This document shows positions 13,241 through 21,299 of a stretch of 23,033 nucleotides of DNA, in pieces. Origin of the DNA: a virus; the IMG/VR virus record IMGVR_UViG_3300030328_002821, positions 35,561-58,593 of that record; one strand, written 5' to 3'. A model generated the notes under the pieces. The model was not told the origin of the DNA. It was given only the letters and a program-made list of their open reading frames with translations, and did no database searches. Every line of letters begins with the position of its first letter. Position 1 is the stretch's first letter. Made by a program: the position numbers and the translations under genes.

Positions 13241-14886
13241 TGTATGCTATTCAAGCAGGTAGTCTAAGTAATTTTGCTAATGTTTGTGAAATACTTGAAT
13301 TTAAAACACCTAATGAAAAGGCTCAAACTATCTCTGATAATTTAAGTACATTTGCTTCTAAACCATTAGTGATGCAGGTGTTTTCTTTAGAGTATCCTAC
13401 TAATAATATTGGTAATATTAAAGCGGTATCTTGGATTGCTTCGGCATTAGGGTTATTTGACGATGAAGTTAAAACTGCTGCTAAAATGTGGGGTGATTTA
13501 GGAGAAGGATTATATCAAATGTATGAGGGTGAAAATAATCATTCTGATATTACATTTGGTGAGTTTTATTCTTTATTACTTTTAGATTGTTCCTCTATTA
13601 GTAATTCTTCATATGAGGTTTTTGCATCTGCACTTAGGCAAATGTCTGCTTTAGAGTTGAAGTGGTTTGTAAGATATTGGTTAAGAAAACCTAGAAATGG
13701 TGTGAATAATAAGATACCATTGAAAGCATTAGCATTACATTACAGAAATGATGATGCTACTATATACAAATATGCTCAATATAATTCAGCAAGTGAAATC
13801 TGTTCTAGTCTAGAATCAGGTCATGCTCCCGAATGTAAGTTGTGTCATGGGCAGTTTGTGCAACCTATGTTAGCGAAGCCTCGTAAAGGTAAAGAAAGAC
13901 CTACTAATTATTATGTAGATGTTAAGTATGATGGAAATAGGTATCAAATTCATAAAAACTCTTCTAGTGTTATAATCTTTAATCGTAAAGGTAAAATTGT
14001 AACAGAACAATTTCCTGATATTGAGGAACAAATACTAGAATTAGAAGTGGATGATTTCATAATTGATACTGAAATCTATCCTATCAATATAGATGGAACA
14101 CCTGCACCTCATAAGAAGATGGGTAAGCGTGTTCATAAAATAGATAAAGAACAAGCAGTAAGAGAGTGTCCTGTTAAAATGGTAGCGTTTGATATATTGT
14201 ATTGGAAAAATGTAAGTTACTTAGAATTACAATTTAAAGATAGGCTAGAAAGATTACATTGGTTATTATCAGAAGATTTGATAGCACAAAGTTTCCCCAA
14301 CCAAACAATACAAGGTGCATATAATACTGCAATTAGTTTAGGTTTTGAAGGTATAATGATAAAAGATTTAGATATGACATATCAAGCAGGTAAAAGAAGT
14401 AATGCTTGGTTAAAATATAAACCTGCTAGAATAAGTTTGGATGTTGTAATAACAACTGCTACTTATGGTACAGGAGATAGGTCAGATGTATTTGGTTCTT
14501 TTGGTATATCATTAAAAAATATTGGTTACCATCCCGCCCCAAGAAAGAATATGCCTGAAAGTATACCTCATGGTGGTGATAAAATATTGGTAAATTTGAC
14601 AGGAAACAGAGGTGAAGAATATGTTTCTATTGGTTCTGTTGGTACAGGACTTTCTAGATTGGATTTGCTAAACTTAACAACTAACTTGAAAAAGAACGTA
14701 TCTTCATATGATAATGGGGTATTTACTTTCTTACCAAGAATTGTGTTAGAAGTAACTGCTGATTTAGTAACACAAGATGCTGATGGTAACTATGGTCTTA
14801 GATTTCCTAGAGTAGTTAGGATAAGAGATGATAAGTTTGCTAAAGATATAGACACACTTCAAACTGCACAGAGGATGATACTTTGA
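13240..14886 (+). CDS. lig: ATP-dependent DNA ligase
   Basis: This 548-residue protein has the archaeal/eukaryotic ligase I layout: an N-terminal DNA-binding domain (about 1-200), the nucleotidyltransferase core and a C-terminal OB domain. The motif I lysine is K229 in KYDGNR, motif Ia is NRKGK (248-252), motif III is IDTEIYPI, motif IIIa MVAFDILYW, motif IV EGIMIKDL and motif V WLKYKP. It joins nicks using ATP through a ligase-AMP intermediate and would seal Okazaki fragments in viral replication. Length is typical for archaeal ligases (about 560). Start ATG overlaps the preceding stop, with GGAGG upstream. All key motifs appear intact. Confidence 0.93.
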   Translation: MYAIQAGSLSNFANVCEILEFKTPNEKAQTISDNLSTFASKPLVMQVFSLEYPTNNIGNIKAVSWIASALGLFDDEVKTAAKMWGDLGEGLYQMYEGENNHSDITFGEFYSLLLLDCSSISNSSYEVFASALRQMSALELKWFVRYWLRKPRNGVNNKIPLKALALHYRNDDATIYKYAQYNSASEICSSLESGHAPECKLCHGQFVQPMLAKPRKGKERPTNYYVDVKYDGNRYQIHKNSSSVIIFNRKGKIVTEQFPDIEEQILELEVDDFIIDTEIYPINIDGTPAPHKKMGKRVHKIDKEQAVRECPVKMVAFDILYWKNVSYLELQFKDRLERLHWLLSEDLIAQSFPNQTIQGAYNTAISLGFEGIMIKDLDMTYQAGKRSNAWLKYKPARISLDVVITTATYGTGDRSDVFGSFGISLKNIGYHPAPRKNMPESIPHGGDKILVNLTGNRGEEYVSIGSVGTGLSRLDLLNLTTNLKKNVSSYDNGVFTFLPRIVLEVTADLVTQDADGNYGLRFPRVVRIRDDKFAKDIDTLQTAQRMIL

Positions 14887-15371
14887 TTGATGTAGATATG
14901 ATGACTATAATTGATGATTGGCCGTATAAATGTATTAGGATTTATCAGGGTACAGCAATATTACAAGCCGTAGGTAACACAAATAAAACAATTGAAGTTG
15001 AGATAGATACCTGTCCCTATATTGATTCTGAAACACAGAAACTAATTGTACCAAGTAATGCTTTAGTTATTAAAGCAAAGATTAAGAAACAAAAAAGGCA
15101 TAAGGCTAAGACTATTGATATAATGAAGATAATAAAAGAAGATGTTGATATATCAATATCTAGGGATTTAGTTTATTTTGTGCGTGACCATATTGAAACT
15201 CTTATTGCTAACTTAGCAGTAGAGGCTCAAAATAATGCAATTAGAAACGGTGATAAGCGACTAGCACCTAGACATTGGTACTGGTTGGAAGTTCCAATAC
15301 ACGGTACACAGCATATTGTGCGTGAACAAGATGAAATTGCGTCAGATATTAAAATGAATTATTGGGAGTGA
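14883..15371 (+). CDS. Unknown protein with possible C-terminal histone-like fold
   Basis: This 162-residue protein has a beta-rich N-terminal half (about 1-75) ending in a basic patch (KIKKQKRHKAK). The helical C-terminal part (92-131: ISRDLVYFVRDHIETL, a long helix ending in NAIRNGDK, loop RLAPRH) lines up without gaps over 40 residues with the histone-fold protein at 12806. It keeps the IS-x-D start, a central Leu and Glu, the GD-basic-basic loop and the final His. Identity is only about 8 of 40, so it is suggestive, not proof. The start could be TTG at 14883 (GAGG eight bases upstream, overlapping the ligase stop) or ATG at 14898 or 14901. It may be a histone-like partner or just a helical DNA-binding domain. 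Confidence 0.6.
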   Translation: MIDVDMMTIIDDWPYKCIRIYQGTAILQAVGNTNKTIEVEIDTCPYIDSETQKLIVPSNALVIKAKIKKQKRHKAKTIDIMKIIKEDVDISISRDLVYFVRDHIETLIANLAVEAQNNAIRNGDKRLAPRHWYWLEVPIHGTQHIVREQDEIASDIKMNYWE

Positions 15372-15375
15372 AATT

Positions 15376-15774
15376 ATGTATAGTCGGCATCAGTTAGAAG
15401 GGATATTAATGTCTAATCCTAAATGTGAAATTAATGTTTCTAAGGATAAGGAAACATATATTGGTTATAGGGTTAGACTTAAAATTAGTTTTAGAGGTCA
15501 AGAGTCTTTTTTATTAGGTATTCAGCGTAGTTTATTACAACACCAAATCGAAGCCAAATATAAAAGTGAAGAACACAAGACTAGACCAAGACCTATTCTA
15601 ACTGTAACAGGTAAAAGAAACCTATGGAATATATGTGATTTAGTACCTGATAATTTACCTAATGCTAAAGGTGAATGGGAGACTTTCAAACAAGCAGTAA
15701 AAATTGTTGACTCTAACCGACAACACACAGAAGAAGGGTTAGATGAAATTTTAAAATTAAAAGGTGTGATATGA
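15376..15774 (+). CDS. LAGLIDADG-like single-domain protein
   Basis: This 132-residue protein has the strand-strand-helix pattern of a LAGLIDADG homing-endonuclease module: YRVRLKISF, then a helix-like FLLGIQRSLLQ. A TVTGKRNLWNICDLVP strand-helix follows, then EWETFKQAVKIVDSNRQHTEEGLDEIL, where a late helix typically ends such domains. The acidic Asp/Glu expected at the end of the first LAGLIDADG helix is not evident, so it may be a DNA-binding derivative without nuclease activity. It is free-standing, not inside an intein or intron that I can see. GGGAGTG lies eight bases before the ATG. Confidence 0.5.
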   Translation: MYSRHQLEGILMSNPKCEINVSKDKETYIGYRVRLKISFRGQESFLLGIQRSLLQHQIEAKYKSEEHKTRPRPILTVTGKRNLWNICDLVPDNLPNAKGEWETFKQAVKIVDSNRQHTEEGLDEILKLKGVI

Positions 15775-16118
15775 TGAGATGCCATCGGTGTAATGTTTTT
15801 GAGGTTGAAGAAAACCAACTATGTAGTGCTTGTAAAGTCGCAGTAAATTTTCTTAACGAATCTAAAGAACAAGCATCAGATGAGCAAATAATAGAATCTT
15901 CTATGATAATGAAAATGAAAGAAGGTTGTAGAGAATGTGGTACTAGTAATTTCGGTTATAATGCCGGAGTATTAGAAGAAGGTAAACTAAAGTGGTTTAT
16001 CATTCAGGTAAAGTGCCATGAATGTGGTGCGGATTACGATGAAGCATTAGATGTGAGGGTTATAAATGAGTTTAATAAAAATGAAAAACAAACAAAGACC
16101 AATAATAATAGTAGGTAA
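15771..16118 (+). CDS. Double zinc-ribbon protein
   Basis: This 115-residue protein has an N-terminal CHRC/CSAC pair (C4, C7, C18, C21) and a second ribbon CREC/CHEC (about C53, C56, C82, C85) with a beta-hairpin between (LKWFIIQVKC). The second ribbon resembles general transcription-factor and RNA-polymerase-type ribbons. The tail is basic and Asn-rich (QTKTNNNSR) and overlaps the next gene by 53 bases. Two adjacent ATG codons (15771, 15774) are possible starts. The role is unknown; nucleic-acid binding is likely. Confidence 0.65.
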   Translation: MMRCHRCNVFEVEENQLCSACKVAVNFLNESKEQASDEQIIESSMIMKMKEGCRECGTSNFGYNAGVLEEGKLKWFIIQVKCHECGADYDEALDVRVINEFNKNEKQTKTNNNSR

Positions 16119-16932
16119 ATCAAATAGAAATTGTATAGATAGGGCTAGAGAACACCATTCAAAATTGGGTTCTGAAAATCCTATTGTAAGGTATGCTGAT
16201 GAATATGATATAGAAGATAATTATTCTTTACCTAGAAATAGGGGTATCATAATACGAGAAGTTAATCTTAAACCTAAAAGTGATTTGATTATTAAAACCA
16301 TTCTAGAGTATAGAGGCAATGTGGTGTTGACTTCTTCTAATCAAAAAGATGTGCCTAAGTCTATATTTAAATTAGTTAAATTGACAAGAGCAACTTCTGA
16401 TTCAGAAGATATATTAAACATAAGAAAAATATCTCCTAGAAGTAATCCTCCGAAAGAATATGATTTAGATATATTTAAAATTATGATGGAATATTTGAAA
16501 AATCCTGATAGAGAAGATGTATTGGAGATTCTTAAATTAAACAAACCTTCTGATACTCAATTGTTAAGTTGGTTAGCACAAAATGTACACCCTAACAAAT
16601 TAATGTATATTGATTCAGAAGTAAAAAGGAAATGGTCATCAGATTATTTCTATGAGTTATTGGCGTACTCACATGAAGGAAGAACTCATGGTAAATTGGT
16701 TATGCCTAAGCGTAGCCCAATAAATGAAATGTCAGACATATGTAGAAGACTAAAATTAAAAAGAGAACAACAACATTTACTAAAGCATTTATTAGAAGAT
16801 GATGACTTTAGAAAATATGCCAAGTCTAGGCTAGATAATAGACAATGTAGACTCCTAAAATTGGGAGAAAAGAGAGAAATAAAAATTAAGCAACCAACAG
16901 TTGTTGCAACAAAATTGGATAAGTGGTTATAA
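16066..16932 (+). CDS. RFC large-subunit-like clamp-loader protein with C-terminal PIP-box-like tail
   Basis: This 288-residue protein precedes the RFC small subunit. It starts with a strand and a P-loop remnant (PIIIVGKSNRN, 12-22) lacking the canonical GxxGxGKT. VVLTSSNQKDVPKSI (86-100) fits the sensor-1 strand of clamp loaders. SDTQLLSWLAQNVHP (162-176) resembles the WIxENIP helix of the archaeal RFC large-subunit collar. The last residues, TKLDKWL, match a PCNA-binding PIP box (L-x-x-W-L with aromatic; the first Gln is Ala), like the C-terminal PIP of archaeal RFC-L. This is likely a degenerate, non-hydrolysing clamp-loader subunit that bridges RFC-S to PCNA. GAGGG before the ATG at 16066 supports that start despite a 53-base overlap. 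Assignment is inference. Confidence 0.6.
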   Translation: MSLIKMKNKQRPIIIVGKSNRNCIDRAREHHSKLGSENPIVRYADEYDIEDNYSLPRNRGIIIREVNLKPKSDLIIKTILEYRGNVVLTSSNQKDVPKSIFKLVKLTRATSDSEDILNIRKISPRSNPPKEYDLDIFKIMMEYLKNPDREDVLEILKLNKPSDTQLLSWLAQNVHPNKLMYIDSEVKRKWSSDYFYELLAYSHEGRTHGKLVMPKRSPINEMSDICRRLKLKREQQHLLKHLLEDDDFRKYAKSRLDNRQCRLLKLGEKREIKIKQPTVVATKLDKWL

Positions 16933-17180
16933 TGGCAAGAAACAATAAAAATTATTACAGATATATAGCGTTACATGAACTAGGAAACGAAAGAGCAGAA
17001 GAAGAAATGCATATTAAGGAGATAATGACATTCATTAATAATTATAAAAATAGTAAGGGTCGTTTACATCGACACGTTAATTCTATGACTAATGTTATAG
17101 TGAATCTAATGTATCAAATGCCTGAATATGATATAGTTAAAAATGGTGTATGGGTATATACTCCTAAAGGAGATGAATAG
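16932..17180 (+). CDS. Small helical protein, unknown
   Basis: From the ATG at 16932 (TAATG junction; GTG at 16923 is also in frame) this is an 82-residue protein. It is charged and helical, with an EEEMHIKEIMTFINN segment, then a histidine/arginine segment (GRLHRHVN) and a C-terminal beta-like end (YDIVKNGVWVYTPKGDE) that looks like the wing of a small winged helix. It lies between the two clamp-loader genes, but nothing shows it is part of the loader. Confidence 0.6.
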   Translation: MARNNKNYYRYIALHELGNERAEEEMHIKEIMTFINNYKNSKGRLHRHVNSMTNVIVNLMYQMPEYDIVKNGVWVYTPKGDE

Positions 17181-17181
17181 A

Positions 17182-18093
17182 ATGTTATGGACTGAAAAAT
17201 ATAGACCTCAACACATTGATGAAATTGTGGGTCATTACAATTTAATTATGGATTCCCAAGAATGGGTTAATAAAAAAGATATGCCTAACTTACTTTTGTA
17301 TGGTGTAGCAGGTTCAGGTAAAACTGCCTTTGCCGGAGCATTGTCTAATGATATATTAGGTAAGTTTAAGGATTCTAATTTTTATGAGATTAATGCCTCT
17401 GATGATAGAAAGTTAGAGACAGTTAGAACTAAGATTAAAGAAATAGCATCAACTTCAAAAATAGGAGATGTACCATTCAAAATAGTTTTACTTGATGAAA
17501 TGGATGGTATGACTAAAGATGCTCAAAATGCATTGAAAAGAATTATGGAAAGATATGCGGATAATTGTAGATTCATAATAACTTGTAATGAAAGAAACCG
17601 CATAATATATCCATTACAATCTAGGTGTGCAAATTATCTCTTTAAGAGATTAAGTGATGATAATATGCATTTGATATTATCTCGGATTTTATCATTAGAA
17701 GGTATAACTACTATTGATAAAAATGAACTCGATTCGTTTATAGGTGGTCTTCATGGTGATATTCGTAGGGGAATCACGGAATTACAAGCATCAATTTCTA
17801 GTGAAAGTCCGTTATCTAAAATAAATCAAGAAAGCCTTGAGCCGTATGTTATTATAATTAATATGTTAAATGAAAATAAATATGAACAAGCATTAGACGA
17901 GGTACATAAAATGATTTACAATTCTATTGATATGACATCGTTATGTGTTAATTTACATGACGCTGTTGTAGCAAAAGAAATGCAACACAAAAAGAAATTC
18001 CAATATCTGCGAGTAATCGGGGAGGCTGAATGGCGTAGTAAAACCATGACTCCAAAATTATTAGCGAGTTGGATGATAGCACAGATGATATAA
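17182..18093 (+). CDS. rfcS: Replication factor C small subunit (clamp loader ATPase)
   Basis: This 303-residue AAA+ protein opens and loads the PCNA ring. It starts with the RFC box WTEKYRP (3-9), Walker A GVAGSGKT (41-48), Walker B VLLDEMD (102-108), sensor-1 FIITCNE (131-137) and the RFC signature SRC (147-149), followed by a lid and a helical collar. Length is close to archaeal RFC-S (about 315-330). The ATG at 17182 is nine bases after AAAGGAG; the ATG at 17173 touches it and a distant GTG at 17143 is less likely. The gene lies after the large-subunit-like gene and before the ssDNA-binding candidate and PCNA, consistent with a replisome operon. Confidence 0.93.
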   Translation: MLWTEKYRPQHIDEIVGHYNLIMDSQEWVNKKDMPNLLLYGVAGSGKTAFAGALSNDILGKFKDSNFYEINASDDRKLETVRTKIKEIASTSKIGDVPFKIVLLDEMDGMTKDAQNALKRIMERYADNCRFIITCNERNRIIYPLQSRCANYLFKRLSDDNMHLILSRILSLEGITTIDKNELDSFIGGLHGDIRRGITELQASISSESPLSKINQESLEPYVIIINMLNENKYEQALDEVHKMIYNSIDMTSLCVNLHDAVVAKEMQHKKKFQYLRVIGEAEWRSKTMTPKLLASWMIAQMI

Positions 18094-18123
18094 AAAAAAG
18101 AAAAAAAAGAAAAGGTGAAAAAA

Positions 18124-19386
18124 ATGGAAAATAATGAAAATATTGAGAAATTAATGAAAGAAGTGGAATTGGGAGCAGGTCGAATAGGGTTACCCCTAGA
18201 AGATGCTGTTCTAAAGATAGATGAAATCTGTCAACAAAATGGTTTGGATAAAAATGAAGAACCATTAATTGTGATGAATCTATGGAGACAATACGTTGCT
18301 AGTGTAATGATGTCAGAAAAGAAAAATTCTACCGAGACTAATGATAGCCCAACAAATGCTCCTAGCAGCAGTTGGTTAAAAGAAGCATATGGTATGTTCA
18401 TCTCTTTAGATGAGCCTAGAGATATGATGGAATGGAATAGGACTAATGTATTCAATGAATATAATATGGATTGGGAAACTACTCTTGAATCAGGTAAAGT
18501 AGCAACCATCAATCAATTTGAAGATGGTACTTATCAAGTAATTAGGTATCACGAAGGTGAAAGGCAAGAAAGGCACATTCAGACATTACCTGCGGGAGCA
18601 ATGCCATTAAAAGAAGAAAATTGGTGGATAGTTCCTTTAGATGCAGTTGCTAAATATAGAGAAGACCCTAACCCTAACTATGGTAAACCATTACCTAAAG
18701 AAGAGTTTAGAAGAAGTGGTGTATTTGTAGGAGAAGTTGATGGTAAGTTTGGTAAGTATTTCTTTAACTATAAAGGAGAAGCATCAAAGGCTTTTGAGCC
18801 ACCTACATTTGAATGGTTATCTTTTAATTGTATAATAAACAGTTTTGATGATAGTAAGATTCATGGTGTAAAGACAACAACCCTTGCATCATTAGTATTG
18901 AATAGTTCTTTACCGGATGATGCTGAAACAAAAAGAGATATGAGTCAAGTATCCAAGCCGGATAAGATGATGGAATATGCAAGAGAATATTATGTGCCTC
19001 TAAGTGATTTAGATAGAGCACATGGTATGAATCTATCAAAACCATATCTAGAAAGATTAGTTATTACTGATGGTAATGTAGCAAGTATGATTCTTACACC
19101 TACTGCTAATGGTAATAGGATTGTATCTATTTCAGATTTGAATGCTGATTTTGAATATGATGGTGAAGGTTATGTTGGAACTACCTGTTGGATACCAAGT
19201 GGAATTGAAATTGATTTCGGTGTTGGTTCTGATATTATTGTAGTTGGTAGAACATCACAAAGAACAAATGAAGATGGTTCTTTAGATAGTACAACATTAA
19301 ACGTAAGTGGTCTATATGTCACATCTAAGAGAGGGAAAGTAGTAGAAGTTGAAATCCCCCTTGAAGATGATACAGATTGGTTCTGA
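18124..19386 (+). CDS. Probable ssDNA-binding protein (OB-fold, acidic aromatic tail)
   Basis: This 420-residue protein has a helical N-terminus (about 1-65), a low-complexity linker rich in Ser, Thr, Asn and Pro (about 69-82), and long beta-rich regions. A final OB-like segment (GSDIIVVGRTSQR and NVSGLYVTSKRG) is followed by an acidic end DDTDWF. Acidic tails ending in an aromatic residue are typical of SSB proteins and help recruit partners. With clamp loader, PCNA, polymerase and a recombinase-like ATPase next door, an RPA/SSB role is the best inference, but no diagnostic RPA motif or zinc finger is seen. It follows a purine-rich 30-base gap (18094-18123) containing AAAGGTGA as ribosome-binding site; GTG at 18115 is an alternative start. 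Confidence 0.5.
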   Translation: MENNENIEKLMKEVELGAGRIGLPLEDAVLKIDEICQQNGLDKNEEPLIVMNLWRQYVASVMMSEKKNSTETNDSPTNAPSSSWLKEAYGMFISLDEPRDMMEWNRTNVFNEYNMDWETTLESGKVATINQFEDGTYQVIRYHEGERQERHIQTLPAGAMPLKEENWWIVPLDAVAKYREDPNPNYGKPLPKEEFRRSGVFVGEVDGKFGKYFFNYKGEASKAFEPPTFEWLSFNCIINSFDDSKIHGVKTTTLASLVLNSSLPDDAETKRDMSQVSKPDKMMEYAREYYVPLSDLDRAHGMNLSKPYLERLVITDGNVASMILTPTANGNRIVSISDLNADFEYDGEGYVGTTCWIPSGIEIDFGVGSDIIVVGRTSQRTNEDGSLDSTTLNVSGLYVTSKRGKVVEVEIPLEDDTDWF

Positions 19387-19395
19387 GTGGTATTA

Positions 19396-19668
19396 ATGTA
19401 TCAAATATCAGATAAGATAATACACAGTCATAGTTTTGCTGTCCCTCTACAAACAGTAGAGTTTTTGACAGTTAGGTTAAACGAAGAGAATGGTGAGTAT
19501 TGGTTAAAAATGCACTTACCATCAGGAAAAGAAATAAGAATAAAAGTCAGTAGTTTAGAATTAAACTCTATATTGGGTGAGTGGGCTATGGCAAAGGGTA
19601 ATGAAGTTTATCCTGAATTTAATAATGGTGATAATAATGAGTTGGAATACGGAAAAACAAGAAGATAA
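19396..19668 (+). CDS. Small beta-rich protein, unknown
   Basis: From the ATG at 19396 (GTG at 19387 also in frame) this is a 90-residue protein. It has alternating hydrophobic strands (VEFLTVRLNEENGEYWLKMHLPSG) and then a helix (LELNSILGEWAMAKG), similar to a small barrel-plus-helix fold. Its end overlaps the ATPase gene by 32 bases. It is not recognised. It may be an accessory replication factor by position only. Confidence 0.6.
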   Translation: MYQISDKIIHSHSFAVPLQTVEFLTVRLNEENGEYWLKMHLPSGKEIRIKVSSLELNSILGEWAMAKGNEVYPEFNNGDNNELEYGKTRR

Positions 19669-20503
19669 TGAAGACACTTTTGCAGCAGCAAAGGCGAGGA
19701 TTAAGAAGCAGATAGAAGCAAGAAATAATAGGGAGAAATCCTTTTTATTGTGTTCTATTACTGGTGACCCAAAGGTAGGTAAAACAGGTACAGCAATGGA
19801 TTGTAGAACCCCAAAAGAAATTGAAGAAGGATACAAAGTATTTGTTCTAGATTTTGATGATGGGGCTGAACCCACTTGGGATTCAGGTTGGGATAGAGAT
19901 GAGAATATAATAATCTTTAACCCAATTGAAATGAAAGGAGATGGGACTGTTAATTGGAATGAAACATTTCAGAATGCACATTCTTTCATAACATATGTGA
20001 AAGAAGAAGTTGAAACATCAAATGTTAAAGCAATTATATTTGATGGAGTAGATAAGGCATATGAAGGCTCAGGAGATGTATTGAGGGAACATTTAGTTAA
20101 ATCTTCTAAAAGAGAGGGTTTAATTATACATGATACTGATTCTGTTACAGTTAAACCTTTAGACTGGAAAATCAGAAATAGAGTGTATAATCGTCTTTTA
20201 GATGCTTTTATTTCTATTGATGCAGATAGGTTTTTGATTACACACATGAAACCTATCTACGGAAATATAGTTAATCCCGTACCTATCGGTGTTGTACCTG
20301 ATTGGCATAAATCTACACCTGCTAGATTTACTCAGATGATACACATCAATAAAATTAAGAGTGGTGCAACAACTAATTATATTGCTGAATTACAAGCAAG
20401 TAAAACAAATCCCTCAATTGTAGGAAAGGAATGGACTGTATTTGTTACCAATGGTGAAAATGTATGGTCAGGTATACCTGAACTGCGTGAGGGAAATTTA
20501 TGA
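19637..20503 (+). CDS. Sak4-like RecA-fold ATPase (AAA_24-type recombinase)
   Basis: This 288-residue protein has a Walker A GDPKVGKT (43-50) and a Walker B strand KAIIFDG (131-137), with FVLDFDDGAEP (69-79) after strand two. The C-terminal half contains DRFLITHMKP, as in phage Sak4 and AAA_24 proteins. These are RecA/RadA-core ATPases that promote single-strand annealing in phage recombination and repair. It lacks the N-terminal helix-hairpin-helix domain of RadA. The ATG at 19637 (after GGTGATAATA) is chosen over earlier in-frame codons deep in the previous gene. It ends in an ATGA overlap with PCNA, so recombination and clamp genes are probably co-translated. Confidence 0.75.
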   Translation: MSWNTEKQEDNEDTFAAAKARIKKQIEARNNREKSFLLCSITGDPKVGKTGTAMDCRTPKEIEEGYKVFVLDFDDGAEPTWDSGWDRDENIIIFNPIEMKGDGTVNWNETFQNAHSFITYVKEEVETSNVKAIIFDGVDKAYEGSGDVLREHLVKSSKREGLIIHDTDSVTVKPLDWKIRNRVYNRLLDAFISIDADRFLITHMKPIYGNIVNPVPIGVVPDWHKSTPARFTQMIHINKIKSGATTNYIAELQASKTNPSIVGKEWTVFVTNGENVWSGIPELREGNL

Positions 20504-21294
20504 GATTTGAGATAGATAATAAAAAGTTTATAGATGCTTTAAATGCAGTAGCATTAAAAGGTAAATACCCTAGTGGTGGTACAACTAAAATTAAATCATT
20601 ATCTGATTATGCATATATAGTTGCTGAAACTGCTTCTGAAACAGGTGCAGCATCGTCAATTACATTGTATAATGCAAATGACTCAACGGCTTGTTCTATT
20701 AAAGTACAAGATTCTGAAAACTTGGACATGGTTCATATTGGGGGTGAATCTGTCCTTGATATTTCTAAGTTGAAGAGGTATCTTAAACCAATGAAAGGCT
20801 CTGTTAGAGTTGATATTGGTGAAACAATTATACTAGATACAGCAACTAAGAGTGCTACTATACCTTCTGTAATTAGTCACCCATCATTTTCTATGATTCA
20901 GTTAGTTAGAAATATTGATTTAGAAGGAAAGGGTGTGAATAACCTACCTACATTTGGTAAGGCTAATGTTCAGTTTGAAGCAGCAGTTATGTTAACTTCT
21001 GATTCATTAAAAGATGCTTGTACTACTTGTGACGTGGCTAATACATCTAGGTATATATTAGAATCTACTTCTACTGATTTTAGGATAAGTATTCCTGAAG
21101 TTAATACAGAAAAGATTGTGGTATATCCTGAAACTTTAACAGTTGATGGTGAAGAAGCAATAGTAGAATTAACAGGTGAGTTTGCTCATTTTTTAGATGG
21201 AATAACTACCATCTATCTTAAGGATGACTTTCCTGTTTTAATTACATCTCCTAATAGGGTATTAATTAAAGCACCAAGATTTAATCCGAGGTAA
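20500..21294 (+). CDS. pcn: PCNA-like sliding clamp
   Basis: This 264-residue protein has the length and layout of archaeal PCNA (about 245-250): two related beta-alpha-beta halves. SVLDISKLKRYLKPMKG corresponds to the first-half helix and strand, and the C-terminal segment TIYLKDDFPVLITS and VLIKAPR matches the PCNA ending with a Pro before the last strands (xxPLxIxY...LAPR). It is very divergent and usual landmark residues are weak, but its place between RFC and polymerase supports it. It would encircle DNA and tether the polymerase, ligase and the PIP-box protein at 16066. GTGAGGG precedes the ATG. Confidence 0.8.
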   Translation: MRFEIDNKKFIDALNAVALKGKYPSGGTTKIKSLSDYAYIVAETASETGAASSITLYNANDSTACSIKVQDSENLDMVHIGGESVLDISKLKRYLKPMKGSVRVDIGETIILDTATKSATIPSVISHPSFSMIQLVRNIDLEGKGVNNLPTFGKANVQFEAAVMLTSDSLKDACTTCDVANTSRYILESTSTDFRISIPEVNTEKIVVYPETLTVDGEEAIVELTGEFAHFLDGITTIYLKDDFPVLITSPNRVLIKAPRFNPR

Positions 21295-21299
21295 TATAT

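Noticed and set aside
18094-18123. Purine-rich A-tract between RFC small subunit and the SSB candidate as a terminator or promoter
   Set aside because: On the coding strand it is A-rich, not T-rich, and has no stem. It most likely just contains the ribosome-binding site.
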